This document shows, piece by piece, positions 9,358 to 18,235 of a stretch of 39,026 bases of DNA. The translations under genes and the position numbers were made by a program. The DNA is from Sphingomonadales bacterium (GTDB taxonomy: Bacteria; Pseudomonadota; Alphaproteobacteria; Sphingomonadales; Sphingomonadaceae), in assembly GCA_027486415.1 (NCBI GenBank), contig JAIXPC010000005.1:1-39026 (forward strand). Reading direction: 5' to 3'. Positions within the stretch are counted from its first letter, which is position 1. Each line of letters starts with the position of its first letter. The notes below the pieces were generated by a model that made no database searches, was not told where the DNA came from, and saw only the letters and a program-made list of their open reading frames with translations.

Positions 9358-11022
9358 ATGCGCGTCGCTCTCGCCTTCCTCATCACGCTCGCCGCGGCTG
9401 CCCCGGCGCTGGCGGCCAAGCCGGCCAGCGATGCCGGCATCCACGCCTATGTGATTGGCCGCTATGCCGAGATGGACAACGAGTTCGGGCTGGCGGCGCG
9501 GTTGATGGAAACCGCGCGCAGCAGCGATCCGGCGGCGATGCTGGTGACGCGGCGGGCGTGGGAACTGGCGGTGGCCAATGGCGACCAGGCCCGCGCCTTC
9601 CAGCTGGCGCGCACGCTGGCGGCGGCCGGGCAGGGCGATCCCGATATCACCATGACGCGCATTGCCGATGCGGTGATCCGCAAGGATTGGCCGCTGGTGG
9701 CCAACCTGCGCCAGAAACTGGGCGGGCAGGGCTGGCCGATCGTTGCCGGGCCGATCATCGATGCCTGGGTTGCGGCGGCGAGGGGCGACGCCGGTGCGGC
9801 GCTGACCTTGCTCGATCCGCAGCGCTATCAGGGCTTTCTGCGCGGCTATATTGCTGAACAGCGCGCCCATGTGCTGGCCAGCTTCGGCCGCTGGGACGAA
9901 GCGGCGACGGCCTATCGCCAGGCGCGGTCGGGCGGCGGCCCGGCGTTGATGTTCCTGCGCCAGGGCCAGGCCGATGCGCTGGCACAGGCAGGCAAGCGCG
10001 ACGAGGCGTTGGCGGTGCTGTACCCCGGCGACCGGCCAACGGCGGCAGCGCGCGAGCGGTTGCAGACCGGAAAGCGGCTGGGGCCGCTGGTGGCCGAGCC
10101 CCAGCAGGCGCTGGCGTGGATGTCGGCGCGGCTGGCGGTGGATCTGGCACGTGAACGATCGGAACCGCTGGCGTTGATGTTCGCCCGGCTGGGCAGCTTC
10201 ATGGCGCCGGAAATGCCGATCAGCTGGCTGACACTGGGCGATATGCTGGGCCGGTCGGGCCACGCCCCGGCCGCGCTGGCCGCGCTGGACAAGGTGCCGA
10301 CCGGGCTGGGACTGGACGAGACGGTGCGGGCGCGGCGGGCTGCCGTGCTGGAGGATGCCGGACAGGCGGCAGCGGCCGGCGACCTGCTGACGCGGGCGAC
10401 ACAGGCGCCGGGCGCGACGGCAGAGGATTGGGCCGGGCTGGCCGGCTGGCACCAGCGCGCCGGGCGCTTTGCCGATGCGGCAGCGGCCTATACCACCGCG
10501 ATCGATCGCCATGGTACGGGCATGGGCGCTTCGGCCTGGAACCTGCATTATCTGCGCGGCATCATGCGCGATCGGGCCGGTGACTGGGCCGGCGCGCGCA
10601 GCGATTTCGAACGGGCATTGACGCTGTTTCCCGATGAACCCGGTGTGCTGAACTATCTGGGCTATGGCCTGTTGGAACGCGGCGAGGATGGCAGCCGCGC
10701 GCGCACCCTGATCGCCCGCGCCGCCCGGTTGCGTCCCGGTGATGGCGGCATCATCGATTCGCTGGGCTGGATGCAGTTGCAGGCCGGCGAGATCGACGCG
10801 GCGGTGGCGACGCTGGAACGCGCCGTCAGCCTGGAGCCGCAGGATGGCACCATCGTGAGCCATCTGGGCGATGCGCTTTGGCGGCAGGGCAGGCGGATCG
10901 AGGCGCGGTTCCGCTGGCGGCAGGCGCTGGCGATGACGGCCGAGGCCGACGAGCGCCGCCGCCTGCAGGCGCGGCTGGATTACGGGCTGGATGCCGCGCC
11001 GGCGATGCTGGCGCGCAACTAG
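9358..11022 (+). CDS. Exported tetratricopeptide-repeat protein
   Basis: This 554-residue protein has a clear Sec signal peptide (MRVALAFLITLAAAAPALAA) and is otherwise almost entirely helical repeats. The best TPR units are near the C-terminus (DWAGARSDFERALTLFPDEPGVLNYLGYGLLERG, then GGIIDSLGWMQLQAGEIDAAVATLERAVSLEP, abbreviated here by their ends DWAGA and SLEP). It is predicted to be periplasmic or outer-membrane-associated and to act as a protein-binding scaffold; no enzyme motif is visible. ATG 9358 is chosen because it opens the signal peptide. No Shine-Dalgarno sequence precedes it. It lies 42 bases upstream of ispE in the same direction, a pairing that recalls lolB-ispE in gammaproteobacteria, but it is not LolB-like in sequence. 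Confidence 0.85.
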   Translation: MRVALAFLITLAAAAPALAAKPASDAGIHAYVIGRYAEMDNEFGLAARLMETARSSDPAAMLVTRRAWELAVANGDQARAFQLARTLAAAGQGDPDITMTRIADAVIRKDWPLVANLRQKLGGQGWPIVAGPIIDAWVAAARGDAGAALTLLDPQRYQGFLRGYIAEQRAHVLASFGRWDEAATAYRQARSGGGPALMFLRQGQADALAQAGKRDEALAVLYPGDRPTAAARERLQTGKRLGPLVAEPQQALAWMSARLAVDLARERSEPLALMFARLGSFMAPEMPISWLTLGDMLGRSGHAPAALAALDKVPTGLGLDETVRARRAAVLEDAGQAAAAGDLLTRATQAPGATAEDWAGLAGWHQRAGRFADAAAAYTTAIDRHGTGMGASAWNLHYLRGIMRDRAGDWAGARSDFERALTLFPDEPGVLNYLGYGLLERGEDGSRARTLIARAARLRPGDGGIIDSLGWMQLQAGEIDAAVATLERAVSLEPQDGTIVSHLGDALWRQGRRIEARFRWRQALAMTAEADERRRLQARLDYGLDAAPAMLARN

Positions 11023-11064
11023 GCCTTGCGCCGTGCTGGCCACCGCGTCACAGGCGCTGGCGCA

Positions 11065-11883
11065 ATGATCAGCGAACACGCCCCGGCCAAGATCAACCTG
11101 GCGCTGCACCTGCGGCGGCGGCGGGCGGACGGCTATCACGATCTCGAAAGCATCTTTGCCTTCACCGATTTTGGCGACACGCTGAGCGGCGAGGTGGCCG
11201 ATGGCCTGTCGCTGGCGCTGGACGGGCCGACGGCGGCGGCGGCTGACGTGGGGGACGACAATCTGGTGCTGCGTGCGGCGCGTGCGCTGGCGGCGGCAGC
11301 GGGCATTGCGACGGGCGCGCGCCTGCATCTTCACAAGCGTATCCCGGTGGCTGCGGGGCTGGGCGGCGGTTCGGCCGATGCCGCGGCGGCGCTGCGGCTG
11401 CTCAACCGGTTGTGGGGGCTGGACTGGCCGCTGGAACGGCTGGCGGCGCTGGCCGGGCCGCTGGGTGCCGATGTGCCTGTGTGCGTGTTCAGCCAGACGC
11501 GTTTCGGGGCCGGTCGCGGCGATGATCTGGCGCCGTGGCCGCATGATGTCGCCGGCACCCCGGTGCTGCTGGTCAATCCGCGCGTGGCGGTGGCGACAGG
11601 TCCGGTGTTCGCCGGGTGGGACCAGATCGATCACGGCGGCATCACGGCGGACGCGCCGCTGCGCGATCTCCGCAACGACATGACGGCGGCCGCCGTTGCG
11701 TTGCAGCCGGTGATTGCCGATGTGCTGGCGGCACTGGCAGCCGGTGGGGAGGCCAGCCTGGTTCGCATGAGCGGTTCGGGCGCGACGTGCCTCGCACTTT
11801 ATCCAGACGTGGCCGCGCGCGATGCGGCGGCGGCACGACTGGCCGGCAGCGACTGGTGGCTGTGCCCGACCCGGATCATCTGA
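11065..11883 (+). CDS. ispE: 4-diphosphocytidyl-2-C-methyl-D-erythritol kinase
   Basis: IspE phosphorylates CDP-methylerythritol with ATP, the fourth step of the MEP isoprenoid pathway. The 272-residue GHMP kinase has the N-terminal AKINLALHLRRRRADGYHDL block with K9, the ATP loop PVAAGLGGGSADAAAA at 95-109, the catalytic Asp D136 in GADVPVC, and the C-terminal MSGSGATC motif. The ATG at 11065 (MISEHAPAKINL) is the normal family start; the upstream open frame from a TTG at 11026 has no support. It follows the TPR gene closely and is probably co-transcribed with it. Confidence 0.96.
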   Translation: MISEHAPAKINLALHLRRRRADGYHDLESIFAFTDFGDTLSGEVADGLSLALDGPTAAAADVGDDNLVLRAARALAAAAGIATGARLHLHKRIPVAAGLGGGSADAAAALRLLNRLWGLDWPLERLAALAGPLGADVPVCVFSQTRFGAGRGDDLAPWPHDVAGTPVLLVNPRVAVATGPVFAGWDQIDHGGITADAPLRDLRNDMTAAAVALQPVIADVLAALAAGGEASLVRMSGSGATCLALYPDVAARDAAAARLAGSDWWLCPTRII

Positions 11884-12178
11884 GGCATTAACCGAGTCGC
11901 ACTCAAACCCCTGTGAATTTCGGCAGGCGCAGTGCAATATAATGCCTACGTTATTCATCCAACACGTTGAAATCGCGATGTTGCGGTGCGACAAACTGAT
12001 TTGTGCTCAAAATAGCCGTTGACGGGCTTTTGAGCCTGACTTAAAGAGCGTCCCAGTTGATTTGAGTGGCGCTCAGCCCCGGCTCAACCTCCCCCCTCAG
12101 GCGGGGCTGGGTGCCACTCATCTCACTGGAAGAATTTGCCCCCCAACCCGGCAGCGCCGCTGCCACAGGAGACGCCCG
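11884..12178 (+). promoter_or_regulatory. AT-richer intergenic region with candidate promoter and leader
   Basis: This 295-base gap between ispE and a small exported protein gene holds a TATAAT at 11938-11943, which lacks a convincing -35. It also holds a better sigma-70-like promoter, TTGACG at 12019-12024 and TTAAAG at 12041-12046 with 16 bases between. Transcription from the latter would start near 12053, giving a leader of about 125 bases that begins with the large hairpin at 12064-12119 and ends in AGGAG seven bases before the ATG. No open frame of note is present. Confidence 0.5.
12064..12119 (+). other. Large leader hairpin upstream of the small exported protein
   Basis: The arms GAGTGGC...AGCCCCG (12064-12081) and CGGGGCT...GCCACTC (12102-12119) pair over 18 positions around a 20-base loop. 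The four central positions (GCTC against GGGT) pair as RNA with two G-U wobbles, so the structure is continuous as RNA but imperfect as DNA. It would sit at the very 5' end of the predicted transcript. It may be an mRNA-stabilising or regulatory hairpin, or a REP-like repeat. Confidence 0.6.
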
Positions 12179-12463
12179 ATGATGACCCGTCTGTTTGCCC
12201 TTGCCGTCACCGCCGCTGCCGTGGCTTCCACCCCCGTCGCTGCTGCCGCTCCGGTCAGCTGCAAGGCCACCCCGGCCCAGATCCGCACCCTGGCTCAGGC
12301 CAAGGCCGGCGCCGACACCAACAAGGTGCTGAGCCTGGTTGCGACCGGCGAAAAGCTGTGCGCCGAAGACGCCAAGTATGAAGCCGGCAAGAAGTTCGCT
12401 GCCGCTGCCAAGCTGCTCGGCACCGACCTGGCTTCGTTGGCGACCGCCACCAGCGGCCAGTAA
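12179..12463 (+). CDS. Small exported protein of unknown function
   Basis: This 94-residue protein has a signal peptide (MMTRLFALAV then an Ala-rich core, cleavage near residue 24). The mature part is about 70 residues, Lys/Ala-rich and helical, with two cysteines (C28 and C61) that could form a disulfide in the periplasm. I do not recognise a family. The start is firmly set by AGGAG seven bases before the ATG. It appears to be a single-gene transcript: its own promoter and large leader hairpin lie upstream, and two stem-loops, the second a clear terminator, lie downstream. That arrangement, and a bias to C/G-ending codons, suggests strong expression, which is an inference. Confidence 0.75.
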   Translation: MMTRLFALAVTAAAVASTPVAAAAPVSCKATPAQIRTLAQAKAGADTNKVLSLVATGEKLCAEDAKYEAGKKFAAAAKLLGTDLASLATATSGQ

Positions 12464-12469
12464 GGCATT

Positions 12470-12490
12470 TGCCCTGCGGCTTGCAGGGCA
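12470..12490 (+). other. Stem-loop after the small exported protein gene
   Basis: A perfect eight-base inverted repeat, TGCCCTGC/GCAGGGCA, surrounds a five-base loop and begins seven bases after the stop codon. It is followed by CTCTTTCC rather than a T-run, so it may protect the mRNA 3' end rather than terminate. Confidence 0.55.
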
Positions 12491-12531
12491 CTCTTTCCTC
12501 CCCATCCTTTCCCATAAGGATGCCCCTTCAG

Positions 12532-12561
12532 GGCCCGGTGGTTCGCCGCCGGGCCTTTTTT
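12532..12561 (+). terminator. Intrinsic terminator with UUCG loop
   Basis: The stem GGCCCGG/CCGGGCC extends through a U-G wobble and two more G-C pairs to a TTCG tetraloop at 12542-12545. Six T follow at 12556-12561. This is a textbook intrinsic terminator for the small exported protein gene, ending 18 bases before the next start codon. Confidence 0.93.
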
Positions 12562-12579
12562 CTGTGCCGGCAAGGGGGT

Positions 12580-13308
12580 ATGGCGAAGGCCATGCGTTTG
12601 CCCGACATCCTGCCCGGCACGGCCGATATCCTGCTGGTCGCCGATCATGCCTCGGCCGATGTGCCGCCGGGGATCGATCTGGGCATCGCACCCACATTGC
12701 TGACCGATCATGTTGCCGTGGATATCGGCACCGACGATCTGGTTCGCCGGCTGGCGCGGGCGCTGTCGGCGCCGGCGATCATCGCCACCGTGTCGCGGCT
12801 GGTCGTCGATCTCAACCGCGATCCGGCCGACATGGGCGCCGTGCCGGCCAGCAGTGACGGCCATATCATCCCCGGCAACTGGAATCTTCCCGTCGTGGAA
12901 CGGGATCTGCGGATCGCGGCCGTCCATGCGCCTTACCACGCGGCCATTGCCGATCATGTCGCCACCCGCCGCCCGGCCCTGATCGTATCGGTGCACAGTT
13001 TCACGCCGCAGCTGGCCAGCGTGCCCGACGAGGAGCGTCCGTGGCCGGTGGGCATCCTCTACAACACCGACGACCGCGCAGCCCGGCTGGGGCTGGTGGC
13101 GCTGGCGGCGCGCGGCCTGCACGTGGGGGACAACCAGCCCTATTCGGGCGCCACGCTCAACTACACGATGGACCGCCATGCCGAGGCGCATCACATCCCC
13201 TATCTGGGCATCGAGGTTCGCAATGATGGCCTCAGGACGCGTGAGGGCATGGCGCGCTGGACGCACATCCTTGCCGATTGCATTGCCACGGTGCGCCGCG
13301 GGCTGTGA
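12580..13308 (+). CDS. N-formylglutamate amidohydrolase family protein
   Basis: This predicted zinc-dependent hydrolase of 242 residues would release formate from N-formyl-L-glutamate, the last step of one histidine-degradation route, or act on a related formyl or acyl amide. Family marks are ADHASADVP (21-29), the second conserved His region DHVAVDIG (43-50), SRLVVDLNRDP (72-82) and VSVHSFTP (137-143). No hut genes are nearby, so the physiological substrate is open. The ATG at 12580 gives MAKAMRLPD. A second ATG at 12592 is also possible, as GAAGG lies just before it. The gene starts directly after the preceding terminator and must have its own promoter or be read from it. Confidence 0.85.
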   Translation: MAKAMRLPDILPGTADILLVADHASADVPPGIDLGIAPTLLTDHVAVDIGTDDLVRRLARALSAPAIIATVSRLVVDLNRDPADMGAVPASSDGHIIPGNWNLPVVERDLRIAAVHAPYHAAIADHVATRRPALIVSVHSFTPQLASVPDEERPWPVGILYNTDDRAARLGLVALAARGLHVGDNQPYSGATLNYTMDRHAEAHHIPYLGIEVRNDGLRTREGMARWTHILADCIATVRRGL

Positions 13309-13371
13309 GCGGGACTTGACCCTGCTGGCAGGGTGGGGCAGGGCAATTTTGTTATCGAACGAGGCCCTGCA

Positions 13372-15090
13372 ATGACAAGATTCGACAAGTCCAAACTGCC
13401 GTCGCGCCATGTTTCGGTTGGCCCGGAGCGCGCGCCGCATCGCAGCTACTATTACGCCATGGGCCTGTCCGAAGAGGAGATCGGCCGGCCCTTCGTCGGC
13501 ATTGCATCGGCGGGCAACGACTCGGCGCCGTGCAACACCACGCTCGATGCCCAGGCCGATGCAGCGCGCATTGGCGTGAACGAGGCCGGCGGCATGCCGC
13601 GCCGGTTCAACACCATCACCGTCACCGACGGCATCGCCATGGGCCACCAGGGCATGAAGGCGTCGCTTGTCAGCCGCGACTGCATTGCCGATTCGGTCGA
13701 GCTTTCGATGCGCGGCCATTGTTATGACGCGCTGATCGGCTTTGCCGGCTGCGACAAGAGCCTGCCCGGCATGATGATGGCGATGCTGCGCCTGAACGTG
13801 CCCAGCATCTTTGTCTATGGCGGATCGATCCTGCCTGGCCGTTTTGAAGACAAGGACGTGACGGTGGTGGACGTGTTCGAGGCGGTGGGCGGCTTTGCCG
13901 CCGGCAACTGCCCGATCGCGCGGCTTTCGGCCCTGGAGAAGGTGGCGTGCCCCGGTCACGGGGCCTGTGGCGGGCAATATACCGCCAACACCATGGCCTG
14001 CGTGGGGGAAGCAATCGGGCTGAGCCTGCCCAACAGCAACATGGCGCCGGCGCCCTATGGCAGCCGCGCCGACATCGCGATTGCGGCCGGCAAGCAGATC
14101 ATGACGCTGATCGAACGAAACTTGCGTCCGCGCGACATCTGTACGCGCGAAGCCTTTGAAAATGCTGCCCGCATTGTCGCTGCCACGGGCGGTTCCACCA
14201 ATGCCGCGTTGCACCTGCCGGCAATGGCCAACGAATGCGGCGTCAAGTTCGACCTGTTCGACATGGCCGAGATCTTCAAGACGACGCCCTATATCGCCGA
14301 CCTCAAGCCCGGCGGGAAATATGTGGCGAAGGACATGCATGATGCAGGCGGCGTCTACATGGTGATGAAGACGCTGTTCGACGCCGGTTTCATCCATGGC
14401 GACTGCATGACGGTGAGCGGCAAGACGCTGGCCGAGAACATCGACGAGATCACGTGGAACCCCGACCAGAAGGTCATCTATGAGGTGAAGAACCCGATCA
14501 CGCCCACCGGCGGTGTCGTCGGCCTCAAGGGCAGTCTCGCCCCCGATGGCGCCATCGTGAAGGTGGCGGGCATGAAAAAGCTGCAGTTCCGTGGGCCTGC
14601 CCGCGTGTTCGACTGCGAGGAGGACGCCTTCAAGGTGGTGGAAGAGCGCGGCATCGTGCCGGGCTGCGTGATCGTCATCCGTTACGAAGGGCCCAAGGGC
14701 GGCCCCGGCATGCGCGAGATGCTGTCAACGACGGCGGCGCTTTACGGCTTGGGCCTTGGCGAGCAGGTGGCGCTGATCACCGACGGGCGGTTTTCGGGCG
14801 CGACGCGCGGTTTCTGCATCGGGCACGTGGGGCCGGAAGCGGCCGAGGGCGGCCCGATCGCGCTGGTTGAGGATGGCGACATGATCGCCATCGATGCCGA
14901 GGCCGGCACGATTGACCTCGAGGTGGACGCCGCCACGCTCGCCGCCCGCCGCGAAAAATGGGTGCCGCGCCGCACCGACTACCAGTCGGGCGCAATCTGG
15001 AAGTTCGCCCAGACCGTTGGCCCGGCGCGGCTGGGTGCGGTGACGCACCCCGGCGCTGCCGGCGAAACCCACGTGTTTGCCGATATCTAG
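13372..15090 (+). CDS. ilvD: Dihydroxy-acid dehydratase
   Basis: IlvD dehydrates 2,3-dihydroxy-isovalerate and -methylvalerate to 2-oxo acids in valine, isoleucine and leucine synthesis. The 572-residue protein has the IlvD/Edd iron-sulfur cysteines C54 (SAPCNTT), C127 ([11 protein letters not shown]) and C199 ([13 protein letters not shown]). The Mg site D128 and the lysine K129 expected to be carbamylated are both in CDK. The [12 protein letters not shown] block and the C-terminal [21 protein letters not shown] block are typical. It is the shorter form, not the roughly 616-residue enterobacterial type. ATG 13372 has GAGG seven bases upstream. Sugar-acid dehydratases of the same family are the alternative. 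A small palindrome, CCCTGC-TG-GCAGGG at 13320-13333, lies upstream. Its stop overlaps the stop of the opposing GNAT gene. Confidence 0.88.
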   Translation: MTRFDKSKLPSRHVSVGPERAPHRSYYYAMGLSEEEIGRPFVGIASAGNDSAPCNTTLDAQADAARIGVNEAGGMPRRFNTITVTDGIAMGHQGMKASLVSRDCIADSVELSMRGHCYDALIGFAGCDKSLPGMMMAMLRLNVPSIFVYGGSILPGRFEDKDVTVVDVFEAVGGFAAGNCPIARLSALEKVACPGHGACGGQYTANTMACVGEAIGLSLPNSNMAPAPYGSRADIAIAAGKQIMTLIERNLRPRDICTREAFENAARIVAATGGSTNAALHLPAMANECGVKFDLFDMAEIFKTTPYIADLKPGGKYVAKDMHDAGGVYMVMKTLFDAGFIHGDCMTVSGKTLAENIDEITWNPDQKVIYEVKNPITPTGGVVGLKGSLAPDGAIVKVAGMKKLQFRGPARVFDCEEDAFKVVEERGIVPGCVIVIRYEGPKGGPGMREMLSTTAALYGLGLGEQVALITDGRFSGATRGFCIGHVGPEAAEGGPIALVEDGDMIAIDAEAGTIDLEVDAATLAARREKWVPRRTDYQSGAIWKFAQTVGPARLGAVTHPGAAGETHVFADI

Positions 15091-15575
15091 AGCGCGAACC
15101 GCTTGCGGATGCGGTCAACCGGAGTGCCGTCCTTCAGCGGCACCGCCGGCACCACTTCGTGATCGATGAAGCCCATGCGGCTGTAAAAGGCGAGGCCACC
15201 CGCATTGTCGGCGCGGATCGTGGCGTTGATGGCGGCAAGCCCGAGTTCGCGCGCCCGGGCCTTCGTTGCGGCGAACAGGGCGCTGCCAACGCCGCTTTGC
15301 GTGCCGCCGACCCGCGCAAAGGTGGCGATGTCGCCAATCTCTGGCGGCAGGAAGTCTTGTTTGCCCAACGTTTGAAAGCCGAGCAGTTCGCCATCGCGCT
15401 CGGCCACGAAACAGCAGTGCACCGTTGGCCCGATCAGATAGGAATCGCGCAGGTGATCGGGCGTGAACGGCGTTTCCCAGGCCGTGGTGCCGCCGCGAGC
15501 GATGATGGCATTGAGCAGCGTGGCCAGTTCGGCGGCATCGCCGGCCTGCACGGGGCGGATGGTGGGTGCTGTCAT
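15087..15575 (-). CDS. GNAT-family N-acetyltransferase
   Basis: This acetyl-CoA-dependent acyltransferase of 162 residues resembles phosphinothricin/amino-acid acetyltransferases in layout: an N-terminal [20 protein letters not shown] strand-helix, the acetyl-CoA pyrophosphate loop [11 protein letters not shown] at 91-101, and the C-terminal [13 protein letters not shown] block at 124-136. The acceptor is unknown. The ATG at 15575 is chosen because the longer frame upstream is low-complexity and would overlap the start of the divergent nnr gene; AAGG lies six bases before it. The stop is shared with ilvD across a CTAG tetranucleotide, so the two genes converge with no spacer. Confidence 0.87.
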   Translation of the reverse strand: MTAPTIRPVQAGDAAELATLLNAIIARGGTTAWETPFTPDHLRDSYLIGPTVHCCFVAERDGELLGFQTLGKQDFLPPEIGDIATFARVGGTQSGVGSALFAATKARARELGLAAINATIRADNAGGLAFYSRMGFIDHEVVPAVPLKDGTPVDRIRKRFAL

Positions 15576-15618
15576 GCCCGGCCTTGTGCCGAGCCTGCGG
15601 CTTTGTGACAAGGCGGCG

Positions 15619-17016
15619 ATGTTGATCCCCGATTCTGGCGCCCCCATCCTCACCGCTGCCGCCATGCGCGCCGCCGAAGCCGCCGCCATGGTCGCCGGCA
15701 CATCGGCGTTGACACTGATGGAGCGGGCCGCGGCAGGCTGCGCCCAGGCGATCCTTGCCTATGCGCCGGCCAGCCGCGCCACCGTCTTGTGCGGGCCGGG
15801 CAACAACGGGGGCGATGGTTATGGCATTGCACTGCTGCTGGCGGCAGCGGGGGTGAACGTGACGGTGGCCGCCGATGGCCCGCCGACTGCCGACCCGGCC
15901 GCCAGCATGGCCGCGCGCTGGACCGGGACGGTGGTGCCGTTGGCTGAAGCGCCCGCCGCGCCGCTGATCGTCGATGCCCTGTTCGGCACGGGGCTGGCGC
16001 GCCCATTGCCGGCGGCCACGCAGGCGGCGATCGATCGGCTGCGTGGCACAAGGGCGCGCGTGGTCGCCATCGATATTGCATCAGGCCTGGATGCCGATAC
16101 CGGCCGCGCGCTGGGCCATCCACTGGCGGCTGAACTGACAGTGGCGCTGGGCGCGGCCAAGCCGGGCCACGTGCTCGGCGACGGGGCGGCCCTGACCGGG
16201 CGTCTGGCGGTGGTGGACCTGGGCATCCCGATTGACAGCACCATCGCTTTCACCGCGCCGCCGCGCCTGGCCCCGCTGGCGCGCGACACCCACAAATATC
16301 GCCGCGGCTGGGTGATGGTGGTGGAGGGCACGCCCGGCCATGGCGGCGCATCGGGGCTGGCCGGGCTGGCGGCGTTGCGGACAGGCGCCGGGCTGGTGAC
16401 GCTGGCGGGCGAGGGCAATCCGTTGCCGGCGCTGGCGCTGATGCGGCGCAGTGATGACGAAGCCGCAGCGTTGCTGACCGATGCGCGGCTGGGCGCGGTG
16501 GTGATCGGGCCGGGCATGGAGGCCGATGCACGGGCGCGCGGCTGGCTGAAGCGGTTGAGCTGGGCTGGCAAGCCCTTGGTGATCGACGCCGGCGCCTTGC
16601 GGCTGTTGCCCGGCGGCCCGATCGGCGCGCCGGCCGTGCTGACTCCGCACGAAGGCGAATTCACGCAAGCGTTTGGCCCGGTTGGCGATGATCGGCTGGC
16701 GGCGGTGCAGGCGGCGGCGCGCAGCAGCGGCGCGGTCGTGCTGTTGAAGGGCGCAGCGACGATCATTGCCGCGCCTGATGGCCGCGCCGCCATCAATGCC
16801 CACGCCGCGCCGTGGCTGGCGACGGCGGGTGCGGGCGACGTGCTGGCCGGGATGATTGCCGGGCTGATCGCGCAGGGCCTGCCGCTGTTCGAAGCGGCGC
16901 AGGCGGCGGCGTGGTTGCACGGCGAGGCGGGCCTGCGGTTGGGGCCGGGGGGCATTGCCGATGAACTCGTCACCGGGCTGCCGGCCGTGCTGGCATCGCT
17001 GAGTTCTGGCCTGTGA
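15619..17016 (+). CDS. nnr: Bifunctional NAD(P)H-hydrate epimerase / ADP-dependent dehydratase
   Basis: This enzyme repairs NADHX and NADPHX, the hydrated, inactive forms of the nicotinamide cofactors. The 465-residue protein has the usual two-domain order: an N-terminal YjeF_N epimerase (about 10-205) with CGPGNNGGDGYG at 58-69, and a C-terminal ribokinase-like dehydratase (about 220-460) with GTPGHGGASGLAGLA, TPHEGEF and the ATAGAGD loop, whose D407 is the catalytic Asp. ATG 15619 has AAGGCGG about three bases upstream and starts 43 bases from the divergent GNAT gene. Its TGA overlaps the GTG of the next gene (GTGA), which points to translational coupling. Confidence 0.94.
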   Translation: MLIPDSGAPILTAAAMRAAEAAAMVAGTSALTLMERAAAGCAQAILAYAPASRATVLCGPGNNGGDGYGIALLLAAAGVNVTVAADGPPTADPAASMAARWTGTVVPLAEAPAAPLIVDALFGTGLARPLPAATQAAIDRLRGTRARVVAIDIASGLDADTGRALGHPLAAELTVALGAAKPGHVLGDGAALTGRLAVVDLGIPIDSTIAFTAPPRLAPLARDTHKYRRGWVMVVEGTPGHGGASGLAGLAALRTGAGLVTLAGEGNPLPALALMRRSDDEAAALLTDARLGAVVIGPGMEADARARGWLKRLSWAGKPLVIDAGALRLLPGGPIGAPAVLTPHEGEFTQAFGPVGDDRLAAVQAAARSSGAVVLLKGAATIIAAPDGRAAINAHAAPWLATAGAGDVLAGMIAGLIAQGLPLFEAAQAAAWLHGEAGLRLGPGGIADELVTGLPAVLASLSSGL

Positions 17017-18212
17017 GTGACATTCGACCCATCGTGCGGCTGGCGGCGCGCGGCGACGGCATCAGCGATGATGGCCGTTATGTGCCGCTGGCAGCCGTGG
17101 GCGACAACGTCGATTTCAGCAGCGATCCACCACTGATCCTGCCCGGCCCGCATCATGCGAAACCGGCCTGCGCCCATTATCCGGCCTGTGGCGGCTGCCA
17201 GATGCAGCACATGGACGATGCCGCCTATGGCGATTTCGTCGCTGACCGACTGGGACGGGTGGTGGCGCTGCCGGCCGATGTGCGCCCGTTGGCGCTGTCA
17301 CCGCCGCGCAGCCGGCGGCGGGCCAGCCTGAAGGCGCTGAAGCGCGGCGGAAAGCTGATGCTGGGCTTTCACAGCGAGGGCACGCATGCGTTGATCGACA
17401 TCGTCGATTGCCCGGTGCTGGCGCCGGAACTCATGGCGCTGCTGGCGCCGCTGCGGCAGTTGTTGAAGGCGCGGTTGAAGGATGGGCAGGGCGCCGGCAT
17501 CGCGCTCACGCTGTCGGATGCGGGCGTGGACGTGTTGTTGGCCAATGTCTCGGCAGACGGGCTGGCGGCGATCGAGGCGCTGACCGATTTTGCCGCCGCG
17601 CATGACCTGGCCCGGCTGAGCGTCGAGGGGCCGGGCGGCATCGACACGCTGGTGGAACGGCGCACGCCGACATTGCGGATGGGCGGTGTGGACGTGGCGC
17701 TGCCGGTGGCGCCGTTCCTGCAGGCAACGCGCGAGGGCGAAGCGGCGCTGGTGGCCGCGGTGCTTGAGGCGGTGGGCGAGGCAAAGCGCGTGGCCGACCT
17801 GTTCTGCGGGCTCGGCACCTTTGCGCTGCCATTGAGCCAGTCTGCCAGTGTGCTGGCCGTGGACGCCGCCGGGCCGGCAGTGATGGCGCTGGGAGTCGCC
17901 GCGCGGCGGGCCGGGCGCCGGGTCGATGTGCAGCACCGCGACCTGTTCCGTCGGCCGCTGGAGGGCAAGGAAGTGGCCGGACTGGATGCCGTGGTGTTCG
18001 ATCCGCCGCGCGCCGGGGCAGAGGCGCAGGCCAAGGCGCTGGCGGCGTCTGCCGTGCCGGTAGTGGTCGCCGTGTCATGCAATCCCAATACCTTCGGGCG
18101 GGATGCGAAGATCCTGATGGAAGTTGGTTATCGGCTGACGACGTTGTGGCCGGTAGCGCAGTTCCGCTGGTCCAGCCATGTCGAACTGGTGGCGCGCTTC
18201 GAACGGGGTTAG
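17013..18212 (+). CDS. RNA 5-methyluridine methyltransferase (RlmD/TrmA-like, class I)
   Basis: This SAM-dependent enzyme methylates C5 of a uridine in rRNA or tRNA. The 399-residue protein has the [4Fe-4S] cysteines C53, C59, C62 (ACAHYPACGGCQMQHM) and C133, the SAM-binding VADLFCGLGTFALPL, the FDPPRAG motif, the catalytic nucleophile C356 in SCNPNTFGRD, and the C-terminal SSHVE with E391 as likely general base. The iron-sulfur set favours the RlmD/RlmC (23S rRNA) side over TrmA, but the target site cannot be fixed from sequence. No separate N-terminal TRAM domain of usual length is evident. It starts at a GTG overlapping the nnr stop and is followed 23 bases later by the DUF1801 gene. Confidence 0.9.
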   Translation: MSDIRPIVRLAARGDGISDDGRYVPLAAVGDNVDFSSDPPLILPGPHHAKPACAHYPACGGCQMQHMDDAAYGDFVADRLGRVVALPADVRPLALSPPRSRRRASLKALKRGGKLMLGFHSEGTHALIDIVDCPVLAPELMALLAPLRQLLKARLKDGQGAGIALTLSDAGVDVLLANVSADGLAAIEALTDFAAAHDLARLSVEGPGGIDTLVERRTPTLRMGGVDVALPVAPFLQATREGEAALVAAVLEAVGEAKRVADLFCGLGTFALPLSQSASVLAVDAAGPAVMALGVAARRAGRRVDVQHRDLFRRPLEGKEVAGLDAVVFDPPRAGAEAQAKALAASAVPVVVAVSCNPNTFGRDAKILMEVGYRLTTLWPVAQFRWSSHVELVARFERG

Positions 18213-18235
18213 GCTGTGAGGGCAGGGAGGATGCC

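Noticed and set aside
11938-11943. A perfect TATAAT in the gap after ispE.
   Set aside because: No acceptable -35 element lies 16-18 bases upstream, so it is noted only as part of the regulatory region.
9091-11994. A 967-codon open frame on the minus strand opposite the TPR protein and ispE.
   Set aside because: It is antisense to two well-supported genes, has a composition rich in Arg, His, Gln and Ala typical of shadow frames in GC-rich DNA, and shows no recognisable domain.
12295-14397. A 700-codon open frame on the minus strand opposite ilvD and N-formylglutamate amidohydrolase.
   Set aside because: Shadow frame over conserved genes, with no domain or ribosome binding site support.
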